From assembly GCA_013426805.1 (NCBI GenBank), contig JACDZG010000038.1, forward strand, positions 1-57,186: a stretch of 57,186 nucleotides of DNA. The letters run 5' to 3'. The position numbers and the translations under genes are program-made. This DNA comes from Chromatiaceae bacterium (lineage in GTDB: Bacteria; Pseudomonadota; Gammaproteobacteria; Chromatiales; Chromatiaceae). Positions 48,318 through 57,186 of this stretch are shown piece after piece. The notes under the pieces were generated by a model. The model searched no databases and had not been told where the DNA came from. It saw nothing but the letters and a program-made list of their open reading frames with translations. Each line of letters opens with the position of its first letter. Within the stretch, counting starts at the first letter, position 1.

Positions 48318-49475
48318 ATGACTGAGGCCGCCGGGGCGGACACTCCCCACCGGGAATACGCCGGCGCCGAACTGGCTCCGGCGATCAAGGCGTGGGGTCT
48401 GGAACTCGGTTTCCAGCAGATCGGTATTACCGACGCGGACCTGAGCCTCGCCGAGCGGCGCCTGCACGACTGGCTCGCGGCCGGCCGCCACGGCACCATG
48501 GACTATATGGCTCGCCATGGCACCCGGCGCTCGCGCCCGGCGGAACTGGTCCCAGGAACCCGCAGCGTGATCGCAGCGCGCCTGGACTACCTGCCGGAGC
48601 CCCACCCGGACATGGAGCGGGCTTTGACGGATCCGGCCCGCGCCTTCATCGCCCGTTATGCCCTGGGCCGTGACTACCACAAGCTGCTGCGCCGGCGCTT
48701 GCAGCAGCTGGCCGAGCGCATCAGCGCGCAAATCGGCCCGTTCGGCTACCGGGTCTTCACGGATTCGGCTCCGGTCATGGAAAAGCCGCTGGCCGAACGC
48801 GCCGGGCTTGGCTGGATCGGCAAACACACCAATCTGATCAACCGGCGCGCCGGGTCGTGGTTCTTCCTTGGCGAGATCTACACTGACCTCGACCTGCCAT
48901 ACGACCGCCCGGCCCGCGCACATTGTGGTCGCTGCACGGCGTGCCTGGACGTCTGCCCGACCCGAGCCATCGTCGCGCCTTTTGAACTCGACGCCCGCCG
49001 CTGTATCGCCTATCTCACGATCGAACATCACGGCGGCATTCCCGTAGGGTTGCGCCCGCTGCTCGGCAACCGCATCTTCGGTTGTGACGATTGTCAGCTC
49101 GTGTGTCCCTGGAACCGCTTCGCACAACTGACCTCGCAGCCCGATCTGCTGCCGCGCAACGGACTCGATCAGGCGACCCTGGTACAGCTCTTTAGCTGGG
49201 ACGAAGCAACCTTTCTGGCCCGGACGCTGGGGTCGGCGATCCGCCGCCTCGGCCACGAACGCTGGCTACGCAACCTTGCCGTCGCGCTCGGCAACGCGCC
49301 CGGATCGCCCGCAGTGCGCGCCGCGCTGGCGGCGCGCGCGGACCATCCCAGCGCGTTGGTTCGCGACCATGTCGGCTGGTCCTTGACGCGCCACCGCGAC
49401 CTTGAATCGGCCCCGACACGGATCCCGAGCGCAGATCCGCAACACAGTACAATGATGGCTCCGGGCCAGGATTGA
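48318..49475 (+). CDS. queG: epoxyqueuosine reductase QueG
   Basis: QueG (385 residues) carries out the last step of queuosine synthesis in tRNA, reducing epoxyqueuosine with cobalamin. D149 in RVFTDSAPVMEKPLAE is the catalytic acid. Two iron-sulfur clusters are formed by HCGRCTACLDVCPT (C203, C206, C209, C213) and FGCDDCQLVCPWN (C256, C259, C263, with C229). HEAT-type helices at the C-terminus bind tRNA. The ATG at 48318 was chosen over an earlier in-frame start because it follows DUF1841 directly. Confidence 0.95.
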   Translation: MTEAAGADTPHREYAGAELAPAIKAWGLELGFQQIGITDADLSLAERRLHDWLAAGRHGTMDYMARHGTRRSRPAELVPGTRSVIAARLDYLPEPHPDMERALTDPARAFIARYALGRDYHKLLRRRLQQLAERISAQIGPFGYRVFTDSAPVMEKPLAERAGLGWIGKHTNLINRRAGSWFFLGEIYTDLDLPYDRPARAHCGRCTACLDVCPTRAIVAPFELDARRCIAYLTIEHHGGIPVGLRPLLGNRIFGCDDCQLVCPWNRFAQLTSQPDLLPRNGLDQATLVQLFSWDEATFLARTLGSAIRRLGHERWLRNLAVALGNAPGSPAVRAALAARADHPSALVRDHVGWSLTRHRDLESAPTRIPSADPQHSTMMAPGQD

Positions 49476-49514
49476 GCTACACTCACAACTCCGTGTTTTG
49501 GCGATTCAGTCACC

Positions 49515-49727
49515 ATGCCCTATTTTGTCTACAAAATCGCACCGCCGCTCGAGCTGACACACATCGTTACACTGACGCAGTACCAGGAAGCACGCGCACA
49601 GGTGCGCGCACTGCGGCAAACAGGCGAGTCCGGCGTCGAGTACCGGATGATCTTTGCCAACCAAGCAGGCGAGGCAGAAAAGCTCCTTGCAACGCCCCGT
49701 GACGAGCGCGTCATCGGCGAGGACTGA
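49515..49727 (+). CDS. small conserved protein of unknown function
   Basis: The 70-residue protein opens MPYFVYKIAPPLELTHIVTL and continues with YQEARAQVRALRQTGESGVE and RMIFANQAGEAEKLLATPRD. It appears soluble, with a strand, a helix, a strand and a charged tail. I do not know a named family. It lies 39 bases after queG and 83 bases before the DUF1631 gene in the same direction, and small proteins of this appearance often sit in such contexts in related bacteria. The sequence is protein-like and keeps the GC pattern of a real gene. Confidence 0.75.
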   Translation: MPYFVYKIAPPLELTHIVTLTQYQEARAQVRALRQTGESGVEYRMIFANQAGEAEKLLATPRDERVIGED

Positions 49728-49810
49728 GCGCGTTGGCGCTCGTTATACGCCAAGCCGGCAGGCTGTCGGCGCAGGACGGCCACGGTGTAAACATCCAAAC
49801 GCCAGTCAAG

Positions 49811-52123
49811 ATGTCTAATAACACCATCACTCGATCAGGGAACCGGCGGCAGTACGACGCCGTCATGGACCAATGCCGAGACACTGTCTTGGTTTTTTTC
49901 GATACTCAATTGGCAGATCTGTTCCAAAACGCGGGGGCCGCCCTGCTGGACTTCGCGGAGCGCGCGGAGAGCAATGCGGTCCAAAGCCGGTTCTTCGAAG
50001 CGATGGGCCAGCTGACGCGCCGCCGCAGCGACATTGAGCACATCTTCCGTCAGGAGATCAATCTCGGGTTCGACGTGCTGGGGAAATCGAAACCCCAACC
50101 CTCCGAAGCGTCCGAATCAGGCGAGGGATTCGGGGTGGAGCTTTCGCTCGTCGAACCCGACGAGATGGAAGAGTCGGTCGCGGCCGAGAACCTGATCTTA
50201 CGTGCCAATGCCAGTTATTTTCCGGAACTCTACGCGCTGAGCCAACGCCTCGGCGCGGTCATCGGCGGGCGCAAACTCAAGGATTTCGAGATCCCCGCGG
50301 GACCTCACCATGTGGTGAATTCCTTCCGCCGCGCCCTTGACGGCCTGGATGTTGAGGTACGCGTCAAGATCATCCTCTACGCCCTGTTCGATAAGTTCGT
50401 GCTGAAGAAAGCGCGCGCGGCCTACGTCGAGTATAACGCGACTCTGATCGCCGCCGGCATCCTCCCGAACCTCAAACCGGTACACATCCGCAATGCGACA
50501 GGCAGGGACGCGGCGGAGCATGGCGACGGGGGAAAACCCGAGTCCGAATCCGAGAAGACCGCGGGTGCCGATCAGATGGAACCCCAGGCCTTGGGGGCCG
50601 AATTATTCGACTCGATCCTCGAACTGATGTCGACCAAACGCAACGGACGACGCGGCGGCCGATCGGGCGGTCCGATGGCCGCTGCATCCCCTACGGAAGC
50701 CCAAGCGCAAACGCGCGAGCTGCTAAGCGCAATCAATAGCTTACAGTCAGGCCACAGGACCGGGCAGTGGCCAACGCCGGTGGCCGAGACGGCCGCATTT
50801 CCCAATATCGAGGTCGATTCGAGCTTCATCAACCGCGTCAAAGAGGCACTTAGCCTCGAACGCGAGAAGGTTTTGAGCTCCGTCGACCGCAACAAGCTCT
50901 CGCCTATCGATGCGGACCTGATCGACCTGATCGGCATGCTGTTCGAGTACATGCTCAACGACCCGGTGTTGCCAAACGTCGCCAAAGCCCTGTTGAGCCA
51001 TTTGCACACCCCTTACCTCAAGGTCGCTCTGATCGATCGTCGGCTGCTCGTCGACAGTCGGCACCCGGCCCGCCGCTTGCTGGATCAAATGGTCGAGGCC
51101 GGCAGCCAGTGGGTGGAAGAAGGCAACCCGAGCCGCGGCATGTTTCCCGCCTTGCAGCAGATCGTCGATCGGGTGCTGCAGGAATTTGCCGACGACGTCG
51201 GTCTGTTCGATGAGCTCCTGCACTTCTTCGACGAGAAGATGCGCGATCAGCAGCGGCGCAGCGACACCATGGAACAGCGCACCCAGGAGGCGGTCCGTGG
51301 GCGCGAAAAACTGACCTTGGCGAAGCAGCGTGCCGCCCGCGAAATTCAGGGTCTGTTCGGACTCTACCCGGTGCCGCAGCCGGTGGCCGGGTTCCTGTCG
51401 AAGACCTGGATGGATCATCTGGTGTTCATCCTGCTGCGCGACGAGGAGCAGGAGCGCGGCCCCACCTGGAAGCACGCCGTCGCGGTCGCCGAACAATTGG
51501 TCGCTTTGTTCGATCCGCGCACCTCGGCTGAGATGCGCCGGGCACGCATCGACACGATTCCCAAACTGCGCGAAACGATCGTCAACACGGCCGCGCGCGT
51601 CGGCGGCTTCAACACCGCCGCTATCGACGCCTTGATCGCCCTGCTGGACGCCCCCCAGAACTGGCCGTTACAAACACTGGAACGGCCGGCGATCCCCTTG
51701 CCGGGAATGCTCGGCCAGTCGAGCGCCGCCACCCCGCCGCCCACCCTGGAGACCAGCATCAGCGATGACGAGGACCTCTCGGAACCCGAACGGCAGATGG
51801 TGGAGCGCCTGCGCCGCATGCGCTTTGGCACCTGGTTCGAGTTCAGCGGCGACCCGGGGACGCCGGTCCGGCGCATCAAGTTGTCTTGGATGAGCCCCTT
51901 GACCGCCACCTGCATGTTTGTGGACAGGTCCGGGATGCAGGCGGAAATCAAGAGCCTGCGCGATCTAGCACAGGAGATCTTGGCCGGCCGGGCGCGCGTC
52001 ATCCCGCGTCCGAAACACCCGTTCATCGACCGGGCTTTGGTGTCAATTCGCAAAATGCTGCAAGGCAGCGACGCCAATGCGCCGCCGGCCGCCGCCGCCG
52101 CGGTCCTACCGCCGGCACCCTAG
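49811..52123 (+). CDS. DUF1631 protein
   Basis: This large soluble protein (770 residues from the ATG at 49811; the frame opens at 49733) matches DUF1631. Features are RQYDAVMDQCRDTVLVFFDTQL at the start, LIDLIGMLFEYMLNDPVLPN and RRLLVDSRHPARRLLDQMVE in the middle, and RLRRMRFGTWFEF near the end. The C-terminal block (FSGDPGTPVRRIKLSWMSPL, then CMFVDRSGMQ) resembles PilZ-like folds, so cyclic-di-GMP binding is possible. Function is not established. It is probably in a transcript with the small gene before it. Confidence 0.88.
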   Translation: MSNNTITRSGNRRQYDAVMDQCRDTVLVFFDTQLADLFQNAGAALLDFAERAESNAVQSRFFEAMGQLTRRRSDIEHIFRQEINLGFDVLGKSKPQPSEASESGEGFGVELSLVEPDEMEESVAAENLILRANASYFPELYALSQRLGAVIGGRKLKDFEIPAGPHHVVNSFRRALDGLDVEVRVKIILYALFDKFVLKKARAAYVEYNATLIAAGILPNLKPVHIRNATGRDAAEHGDGGKPESESEKTAGADQMEPQALGAELFDSILELMSTKRNGRRGGRSGGPMAAASPTEAQAQTRELLSAINSLQSGHRTGQWPTPVAETAAFPNIEVDSSFINRVKEALSLEREKVLSSVDRNKLSPIDADLIDLIGMLFEYMLNDPVLPNVAKALLSHLHTPYLKVALIDRRLLVDSRHPARRLLDQMVEAGSQWVEEGNPSRGMFPALQQIVDRVLQEFADDVGLFDELLHFFDEKMRDQQRRSDTMEQRTQEAVRGREKLTLAKQRAAREIQGLFGLYPVPQPVAGFLSKTWMDHLVFILLRDEEQERGPTWKHAVAVAEQLVALFDPRTSAEMRRARIDTIPKLRETIVNTAARVGGFNTAAIDALIALLDAPQNWPLQTLERPAIPLPGMLGQSSAATPPPTLETSISDDEDLSEPERQMVERLRRMRFGTWFEFSGDPGTPVRRIKLSWMSPLTATCMFVDRSGMQAEIKSLRDLAQEILAGRARVIPRPKHPFIDRALVSIRKMLQGSDANAPPAAAAAVLPPAP

Positions 52124-52217
52124 CCTAAAGCATCCGGCGTTGATTCCCCGTCGCAAAGCTCCATTTCAGACCAGGCGTAAGACATGTGTTCTACATAGGT
52201 ATCCAGGAGATGTTGCA

Positions 52218-52520
52218 ATGACTGACGTATTGAGTGTGCCGTTGGATGGAGAGGGTTTCCTGGTGAACCGGGACGACTGGAGTGAGGAGATCGCGGTGCA
52301 ACTGGCCCGCGGCGATGATTTTGAGATGACCGGACAGGTCATGGAATTCATCAATAAGGCCCGCGCGATGTATGACGAGGACGGCGTGGTCCCACCAATC
52401 CGGATCTTTGCCAAGAAGCAGGGAGTGAGCACCAAGGAACTCTACGATATCTTCAAGAAAGGGCCCATGAAACTGATCTGTAAGTGGGGCGGCCTGCCGA
52501 AACCCACGGGTTGCGTCTGA
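52218..52520 (+). CDS. DsrC/TusE-family sulfur carrier protein
   Basis: The 100-residue protein belongs to the DsrC/TusE/RspA group, which passes sulfur atoms or trisulfides in sulfur metabolism. The core GFLVNRDDWSEEIAVQLA and YDEDGVVPPIRIFAKKQG is intact. The C-terminus, KLICKWGGLPKPTGCV, has C88 and C99, eleven residues apart. This is the pair of redox cysteines of true DsrC; TusE keeps only the last one. No dsr genes are adjacent, and the insertion loop usual in DsrC is not obvious, so it is a paralogue. The ATG at 52218 follows an AGGAGA site. Confidence 0.88.
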   Translation: MTDVLSVPLDGEGFLVNRDDWSEEIAVQLARGDDFEMTGQVMEFINKARAMYDEDGVVPPIRIFAKKQGVSTKELYDIFKKGPMKLICKWGGLPKPTGCV

Positions 52521-52554
52521 GCCCATGTCCTCCCCCACCACCCACTGACCTGCC

Positions 52555-53256
52555 GTGAATCAGGCCACGCCCATGAGCATCGCGCCACCATTCGCATGGG
52601 CCGTCGGCCTCGGTCTGTATACCATGGCCGTGCTCTTCGTCACCTTGATTCCCTACCGGGCTATGGTCGCGCGCGGGATGGAGCCGATCCGCGCGGTTTA
52701 CTATAACCGCAAGATCGTCCACATGATGGCCGGCGGCGTGGGCTCACTGATGGTACCCCTGGTTTTCACCGACCCCTGGTATCCCTTGACTGCCGGTCTC
52801 CTGCTGACCCTGTTCACCTACCTGGCGCACCGCTCCGGCCTGCGCATGTACTGGTTCCAGACCCCGGATAACACCAACGACGTCAAGTTCGCACTCATGT
52901 GGGCAGCCTCGGTGTCGGCGCTGTGGTGGCTGCTCGGCGACCCCTGGCTCGCGGTCTTGCCGGCGCTGTACATGGCGTTCGGTGACGGCGTGACCGGCAT
53001 CGCCCGCAATGCACTGATCAGACGCCGTTCCAAGGACCCGATCGGCAATGTTTTCATGCTGATCGTTTGCGTACCGATGGGCTGGGTCATCGGCGGGCAC
53101 GCCGACCCTGCGATCCCCGAATGGGGAGTAATCTCGGCCGTCGTCGCGACCATTGTGGAACGCTACGAACTTGGTCCCATCGACGATAACGTGCTGATCA
53201 CGCTCAGTGCGAGCGCCGTACTGCTCGTGGGCACCCTGGTCGGACCGCTCGCCTAG
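52555..53256 (+). CDS. dolichol/phytol-kinase-like membrane protein
   Basis: This protein has 233 residues from a GTG (or 227 from the ATG at 52573) and about six membrane helices. It resembles the CTP-dependent polyprenol kinase family: [19 protein letters not shown] near residue 55, [14 protein letters not shown] near 140 and a [18 protein letters not shown] block. Members phosphorylate dolichol, phytol or similar prenyl alcohols; in a phototroph a role with phytol recycling is thinkable but unproven. It follows the dsrC paralogue by 34 bases. Confidence 0.75.
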   Translation: MNQATPMSIAPPFAWAVGLGLYTMAVLFVTLIPYRAMVARGMEPIRAVYYNRKIVHMMAGGVGSLMVPLVFTDPWYPLTAGLLLTLFTYLAHRSGLRMYWFQTPDNTNDVKFALMWAASVSALWWLLGDPWLAVLPALYMAFGDGVTGIARNALIRRRSKDPIGNVFMLIVCVPMGWVIGGHADPAIPEWGVISAVVATIVERYELGPIDDNVLITLSASAVLLVGTLVGPLA

Positions 53257-53360
53257 GCGCTGTTATAGCGCACGAACATCCCCCACGTTTGAATAATCGC
53301 GTCGCGGCGCCTCGCGCCTTGAGCGGCCGTAAGACCCCAGGTCACAGGAGGAGAACTACC

Positions 53361-53999
53361 ATGTCAGAGAAAGCACAAATTTCCAATATTGCGGCACATG
53401 CACATTACGCGGCGAGTTTCGAGGCGGAATCCGAGGATGAGGTTTACGACCTGAAGAAAGAGGCCTTGGTGCGCTCACTGCTGACCGAGATCGGAGAGAA
53501 TCCGGAGCGGGAGGGTCTGCGCCGCACCCCCTTGCGGGTCGCGAAGGCCCTGGATTTTCTGACCAGCGGCTACGACCTCTCGGCCGAGGAGATCATCAAG
53601 AAAGCGCTCTTTGCCGAAGATGTCAAAGAGATGGTGGTGGTTCGCGACATCGAGTTCTACTCCATGTGCGAGCACCACATGCTCCCATTTTTTGGCCACG
53701 CTCACGTCGGTTACCTGCCCAACGGCCGCGTGGTCGGATTATCGAAGGTCGCACGGGTGGTAGACTGCTTCGCACGACGACTCCAGGTGCAGGAACGGCT
53801 GACCAATCAGGTGGCGGACGCTTTGATGGCGCACCTGGGGGCGCACGGGGTGGCGGTCGTGATGGAAGCGAGCCACACCTGCATGATGATGCGCGGCGTG
53901 CAAAAGCAGCGCAGCACGACGGTCTCCAGCGCCATGCGCGGAACCTTCGAAACCGACCCGGCGACTCGCTCTGAGTTCATGTCCTTCATCAAGACCTGA
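53361..53999 (+). CDS. folE: GTP cyclohydrolase I
   Basis: FolE (212 residues) makes dihydroneopterin triphosphate for folate. Zinc ligands are C103 and H106 in [14 protein letters not shown] and C174 in [11 protein letters not shown]. Other blocks are [19 protein letters not shown] and [20 protein letters not shown]. The ATG at 53361 has an ideal AGGAGGAG site. The N-terminal 25 residues are longer than in E. coli and acidic. It stands in a small run with the membrane kinase-like gene but with 100 bases before it. Confidence 0.96.
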   Translation: MSEKAQISNIAAHAHYAASFEAESEDEVYDLKKEALVRSLLTEIGENPEREGLRRTPLRVAKALDFLTSGYDLSAEEIIKKALFAEDVKEMVVVRDIEFYSMCEHHMLPFFGHAHVGYLPNGRVVGLSKVARVVDCFARRLQVQERLTNQVADALMAHLGAHGVAVVMEASHTCMMMRGVQKQRSTTVSSAMRGTFETDPATRSEFMSFIKT

Positions 54000-54148
54000 T
54001 CCGGCGCGACCCGGTGCCGCCTGACCGAGGAACATGAGTTGCCGGCAATCGCCTGATCGGCCGGCCTGGAGACGAGGAACATCGGCTTTCGTTCAGCGAC
54101 GCATTAGAATGCACGCTTCCGACTCGCCGCCTTGGAATCCGCCCGCTT

Positions 54149-55639
54149 GTGAATCCCCTGAAGCAACTCGCCTCCCAGACCGCCGTTTACGGCATGAGCA
54201 GCGTGCTGGGACGCTTTCTCAACTACCTGCTGGTCCCGCTCTTCACTTACACCTTCGCGCCGGTGGAGTACGGCGTCGTGGCGGAATTCTACGCGTACAT
54301 GGGATTCCTGGCGGTCCTGCTGGTCTTCGGCCTGGAGACCGGCTATTTCCGGTTCCGCTCGGGCGGCGAACGCCCGGCGCCGGTGGTCTTCGCCACGGTG
54401 CTGCGCGTCCTGGTGCTGGCCAACCTCGCCTTCTTCATCCTGGCCTTTGCGTTTCGCCAACCGGTGGCCGACCTGCTGCGCCACCCCGGACATCCCGAGT
54501 ACATCTGGTGGTGCGCCGCCATCCTCGCCCTGGACTCCGTCGGCGCGGCGGCCTTCGCCCGGCTGCGGGCGGAGAACCGGGCGGGCCGTTTCGCCGTGGT
54601 GAAGCTGATCGAGATCGCCATCAACATCGGCCTGAACCTCTTTTTCATCCTGGGCTGCCGCGCGGCCTTTGACGCGGATCCGCAGTCATTCCTTGGCCGG
54701 CTGTGGGATCCGGGCATCGGGATCGGCTATGTCTTCATCGCCAACCTGGCGGCGAGTGCAATCAAGCTCCTGATGCTGGCGCCCCAGTTCAACGGCGGGC
54801 TGCGTGGATTCGATCGACCGCTCTTCGCCCGCCTGATCCGCTACTCACTGCCGATGGTGGTCATCGGCATGGCCGGGATCGTGAACGAAATGCTGGACCG
54901 GGCAGCGCTCAAGTACCTCCTGCCCTACGACGACGCCACCAACATGGCGCAGCTCGGCATCTACAGCGCCTGCTACAAACTGTCGATCCTGATGACCTTG
55001 TTCATTCAGGCGTTTCGCTATGCCGGCGAACCCTTTTTCTTCGCCTATGCCAAGCGGGCCGATGCCGGACGCGTCTACGCCATCGTGCTCAATTGGTTCG
55101 TGATTTTTTGCGTGTTCATCTTTCTCCTGGTCACCCTCTTCCTCGATGTCTTTCAGTACTTCGTCGGGGCGGCCTACCGCGAGGGGCTCTCGGTAGTGCC
55201 GGTTCTGCTGCTGGCCAACTTACTGCTCGGCATCTATGTGAACCTGTCGATCTGGTACAAACTGACCGACCGCACCCTGATGGGCGCCTGGGTGTCGCTC
55301 CTGGGTGCCGCGATTACCGTCATCATGCTGATCACCCTGATCCCGACCTGGGGCTATGCCGGCGCCGCTTGGGCACATCTGGCCTGCTACAGCGCGATGG
55401 TGGTGGTTTCCTATGCCCTGGGTCGGCGCTACTACCCCGTGCCCTATGACCTCAAGCGGGTATTCGGCTACCTGGCCCTGGGCCTGGTGCTGTTCGGAGC
55501 AAGCAGGTTGCTGGTGAGTGTGCTCGGCTGGCAAGCCCCGCTGGTCGGAGGCGCATTGCTCGTTCTGTTCCTGGTGCTGGTGTTCTTCGCGGATGGGCGG
55601 GCACTGGTTCGTCCGCGGGGTGGCGGTAATTTGAACTAA
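54149..55639 (+). CDS. polysaccharide flippase (Wzx/MOP family)
   Basis: The 496-residue membrane protein has 12-14 predicted helices and the opening typical of O-antigen/polysaccharide flippases: LKQLASQTAVYGMSSVLGRFLNYLLVPL, then EYGVVAEFYAYMGF. FLQ-like FIQAFRYAGEPFFFAYAKR lies in the middle. These proteins turn lipid-linked sugars across the inner membrane. It starts at a GTG. No glycosyltransferases or other polysaccharide genes flank it in this window, so its substrate cannot be guessed. Confidence 0.88.
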   Translation: MNPLKQLASQTAVYGMSSVLGRFLNYLLVPLFTYTFAPVEYGVVAEFYAYMGFLAVLLVFGLETGYFRFRSGGERPAPVVFATVLRVLVLANLAFFILAFAFRQPVADLLRHPGHPEYIWWCAAILALDSVGAAAFARLRAENRAGRFAVVKLIEIAINIGLNLFFILGCRAAFDADPQSFLGRLWDPGIGIGYVFIANLAASAIKLLMLAPQFNGGLRGFDRPLFARLIRYSLPMVVIGMAGIVNEMLDRAALKYLLPYDDATNMAQLGIYSACYKLSILMTLFIQAFRYAGEPFFFAYAKRADAGRVYAIVLNWFVIFCVFIFLLVTLFLDVFQYFVGAAYREGLSVVPVLLLANLLLGIYVNLSIWYKLTDRTLMGAWVSLLGAAITVIMLITLIPTWGYAGAAWAHLACYSAMVVVSYALGRRYYPVPYDLKRVFGYLALGLVLFGASRLLVSVLGWQAPLVGGALLVLFLVLVFFADGRALVRPRGGGNLN

Positions 55640-55710
55640 GGACTGACGTATAGAGGTTATGGAAACTGCGAGGAAACCAGGCGCTTAGCGTTAAGCCTTC
55701 TCGATAGGTC

Positions 55711-55728
55711 TTGCCCGGTTCTGGGCAA
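55711..55728. repeat. small hairpin in the spacer after the flippase gene
   Basis: TTGCCC and GGGCAA flank a six-base loop. It lies 70 bases after the flippase stop and may end its transcript, though there is no T run. Confidence 0.3.
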
Positions 55729-55810
55729 CCCGCGCCCCTTAACGCCTCGGAAAAAACCCGACACTCCAAGTACAAACTGACGTACCGTTATCAGAATGGC
55801 GTAATTAGAA

Positions 55811-56653
55811 ATGTACGTTGACGCTCAAGATTGGCAAACCAATGTTCAGAAGTGGCTAATTAATCGGCGCACAATCAACAATGATCTTTCCGACGATATG
55901 GTGAGATTTTTTCAAGAGGCTTTTGAGAATACAAAGTATCCCAATAAATCATGGTTTGGGTTACACAAATCAGGCATCAGCCTGGTTATTGGTGGAATCT
56001 ATTTAGCTGCGATACATTTAGCTGGAGACGACCAAGGCATTTGGCTTTTAGTAGAGAAAGACCATCCGCAATTGACCGACATTGAATTTCTTCCCGTCAA
56101 GTCAACAAGGCGATCAGAGCAGTTTTTAGTTTGGGCTCACTCTCCAAAATTTTTATCCGTTAAATCTTTTCTTAGCAGTCAGGATATCTGGAAGTCATAT
56201 TCCGCTGCATCAGGAAAAATTCAATCATTTCCTATTGCAAAAGACAGAGACTCTGTTCAACAAATAAGAAATAAAAGAAAGCTTAGTGATATATATACGA
56301 TCAATCGCATAGCACAAATCGAAAAAGATTTTAGCGATGCAGTAGTAAACTCCATGCGAATCTCCACAGAAGAGCGAAGGAAGCGGCTTAGTGATGCACC
56401 AATAATTCCAAAAAGGATCGAAGTAAAAACTATTGTATTTGAAAGAAATCCAGATGTTGTAGCTGAAGTTCTCTTGAGAGCCAAAGGATTTTGTGAAAGT
56501 TGCGACAATCCAGCGCCGTTCTTAAGGCGTTCCGACAATACGCCTTACCTGGAAGTCCACCATAAAAAGCCATTAGCGCTTGGCGGTGGAGACGCAGTTG
56601 ATAATGCAATAGCACTTTGCCCTAACTGTCATCGTAAAGCACATCATGCTTAA
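55811..56653 (+). CDS. HNH endonuclease domain protein in AT-rich DNA
   Basis: The 280-residue protein has a C-terminal HNH domain: GFCESCDNPAPF, then YLEVHHKKPLALGGGDAVDN and ALCPNCHRKAHHA. Zinc ligands and the HH...N...H core are intact. The N-terminal part (DAQDWQTNVQKWLINRRTIN) resembles restriction-like specificity domains only in general. The coding DNA is much richer in A and T than the flippase gene before it, so it was probably acquired. No methyltransferase is adjacent; it could be a defence nuclease or the stand-alone half of a system. Confidence 0.82.
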   Translation: MYVDAQDWQTNVQKWLINRRTINNDLSDDMVRFFQEAFENTKYPNKSWFGLHKSGISLVIGGIYLAAIHLAGDDQGIWLLVEKDHPQLTDIEFLPVKSTRRSEQFLVWAHSPKFLSVKSFLSSQDIWKSYSAASGKIQSFPIAKDRDSVQQIRNKRKLSDIYTINRIAQIEKDFSDAVVNSMRISTEERRKRLSDAPIIPKRIEVKTIVFERNPDVVAEVLLRAKGFCESCDNPAPFLRRSDNTPYLEVHHKKPLALGGGDAVDNAIALCPNCHRKAHHA

Positions 56654-56682
56654 AAGAAAACCAGGGCCGGGACAAAAGCGCT

Positions 56683-56712
56683 TCGAGTTCCGTTGACAGT
56701 TTACTTAATTCC
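56683..56712 (+). repeat. GGGGACAGT-type repeat motif, divergent copy 3
   Basis: TCGAGTTCCGTTGACAGTTT continues into ACTTAATTCCG. It matches the copies at 327 and 1072 except for TTGA in place of GGGA and small end changes. It follows the acquired HNH gene by 30 bases. Confidence 0.6.
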
Positions 56713-56863
56713 GCGTTAATCTCGTTCCGGCCAGACCGTCCGCAGACGCCCTAGGGCGGAAATTTTATCCATAGATATCGCATACCAACAAAGTTTGCCC
56801 TGATATGCCGAATCCGTGGGTGAAGCGTAACATTTTGAGATCCTTGTTAGGAACGGAGAAACT

Positions 56864-57160
56864 GTGGATAATTTAGAAATTCAAATATCGGGCAGAATTC
56901 AGAATAGCAATTTTCCGGTCTGGAAGAATGCGCTTCTGAACCAAATTGGCCTCATTAATCTGAAGTTAATTACGGACAACGACTTTGCCGCCGCAACAGA
57001 AGATGCAAAATTACTGAAAAGAGCGGAAAAGGCGATTCTGGAAGCAAAAATCAGAGCGATTGAACAAACCGAAGAAATTCAGCTATTGTTTAATGCGCTT
57101 GATGAAATATCAGAGCAGGCCAGGCAAGCCACAGGGCTATCGCATCAACGTATTAGCTAA
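56864..57160 (+). CDS. small helical protein of unknown function
   Basis: The 98-residue protein starts at a GTG with a GGAGAA site. It reads as one long charged helix: LKLITDNDFAAATEDAKLLK, then RAEKAILEAKIRAIEQTEEI and LLFNALDEISEQARQATG. Such sequence is common in phage-related coiled-coil proteins, but I do not recognise a named family. The DNA is AT-rich like the HNH gene before it, so both may belong to one acquired segment that continues beyond the window. The stop at 57158-57160 is near the edge. Confidence 0.55.
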   Translation: MDNLEIQISGRIQNSNFPVWKNALLNQIGLINLKLITDNDFAAATEDAKLLKRAEKAILEAKIRAIEQTEEIQLLFNALDEISEQARQATGLSHQRIS

Positions 57161-57186
57161 TACTGTTTGATAGCCGACTCAGCCAC

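Overview
The window is GC-rich chromosomal DNA that looks like a gammaproteobacterial, probably purple sulfur (Chromatiaceae-like), autotroph. The evidence is a form IA RuBisCO operon with cbbQ and cbbO, a DsrC-family protein with both redox cysteines, an E. coli-type cytochrome bd oxidase, a lexA/imuA pair, and many REP-like palindromes together with REP-associated tyrosine transposases (RAYTs). The genus is an inference; there is no rRNA or other marker in the window.

Layout. 1-2.5 kb is a graveyard of toxin-antitoxin-type genes: a DUF4258/DUF2283 pair, a RelE/ParE toxin with an early stop plus its antitoxin, and a Phd antitoxin followed by a VapC toxin cut short and fused to a copied DUF2283 tail. 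2.5-6.6 kb holds a short tandem-repeat protein, two exported proteins with possible Cys/His hydrolase motifs, and a VOC-fold protein. 6.9-18.1 kb is half of a type VI secretion system in one direction: tssA, tssB, tssC, hcp, tagJ/impE, tssE, tssF, tssG, tssH(clpV). The membrane complex genes (tssJ, tssK, tssL, tssM) and vgrG are not here. 18.1-23.8 kb is an accessory patch: broken small genes, an AT-richer gene that may encode a caspase-fold protein, a clpV-like gene fragment, one broken and two intact RAYTs, a HigBA-type toxin-antitoxin pair, an IS4 remnant, and many copies of a short GGGG-N-CAG motif.

23.8-32.8 kb (minus strand) has a sugar-kinase-like protein, a retropepsin-like protease and MlaC in one operon; a CIA30-domain protein; cydAB and a previously uncalled small gene, cydX; a NifX-like protein; an unknown protein; an Fnr-like regulator with an Fnr-like box nearby; and a type IV pilin. 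33.0-38.3 kb is cbbL-cbbS-cbbQ-cbbO. 38.6-47 kb has a metallophosphatase, srkA, a decaying methyltransferase/endonuclease pair, an RlmN-like enzyme, imuA, lexA, and an apparently intact HNH endonuclease/N4-cytosine methyltransferase pair. 47.2-55.6 kb is housekeeping: nth, DUF1841, queG, DUF1631, a dsrC paralogue, a polyprenol-kinase-like membrane protein, folE and a flippase. The last 1.5 kb is AT-rich and looks acquired (HNH protein and a small coiled-coil protein).

Themes. The cyd/Fnr-like/NifX-like cluster points to oxygen-responsive respiration. The cbb operon carries its own RuBisCO activase pair (CbbQ/CbbO). The intergenic regions carry a recurring composite palindromic element (three copies) and a second motif family tied to the RAYT genes. 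These repeats are the least explained signals in the window.
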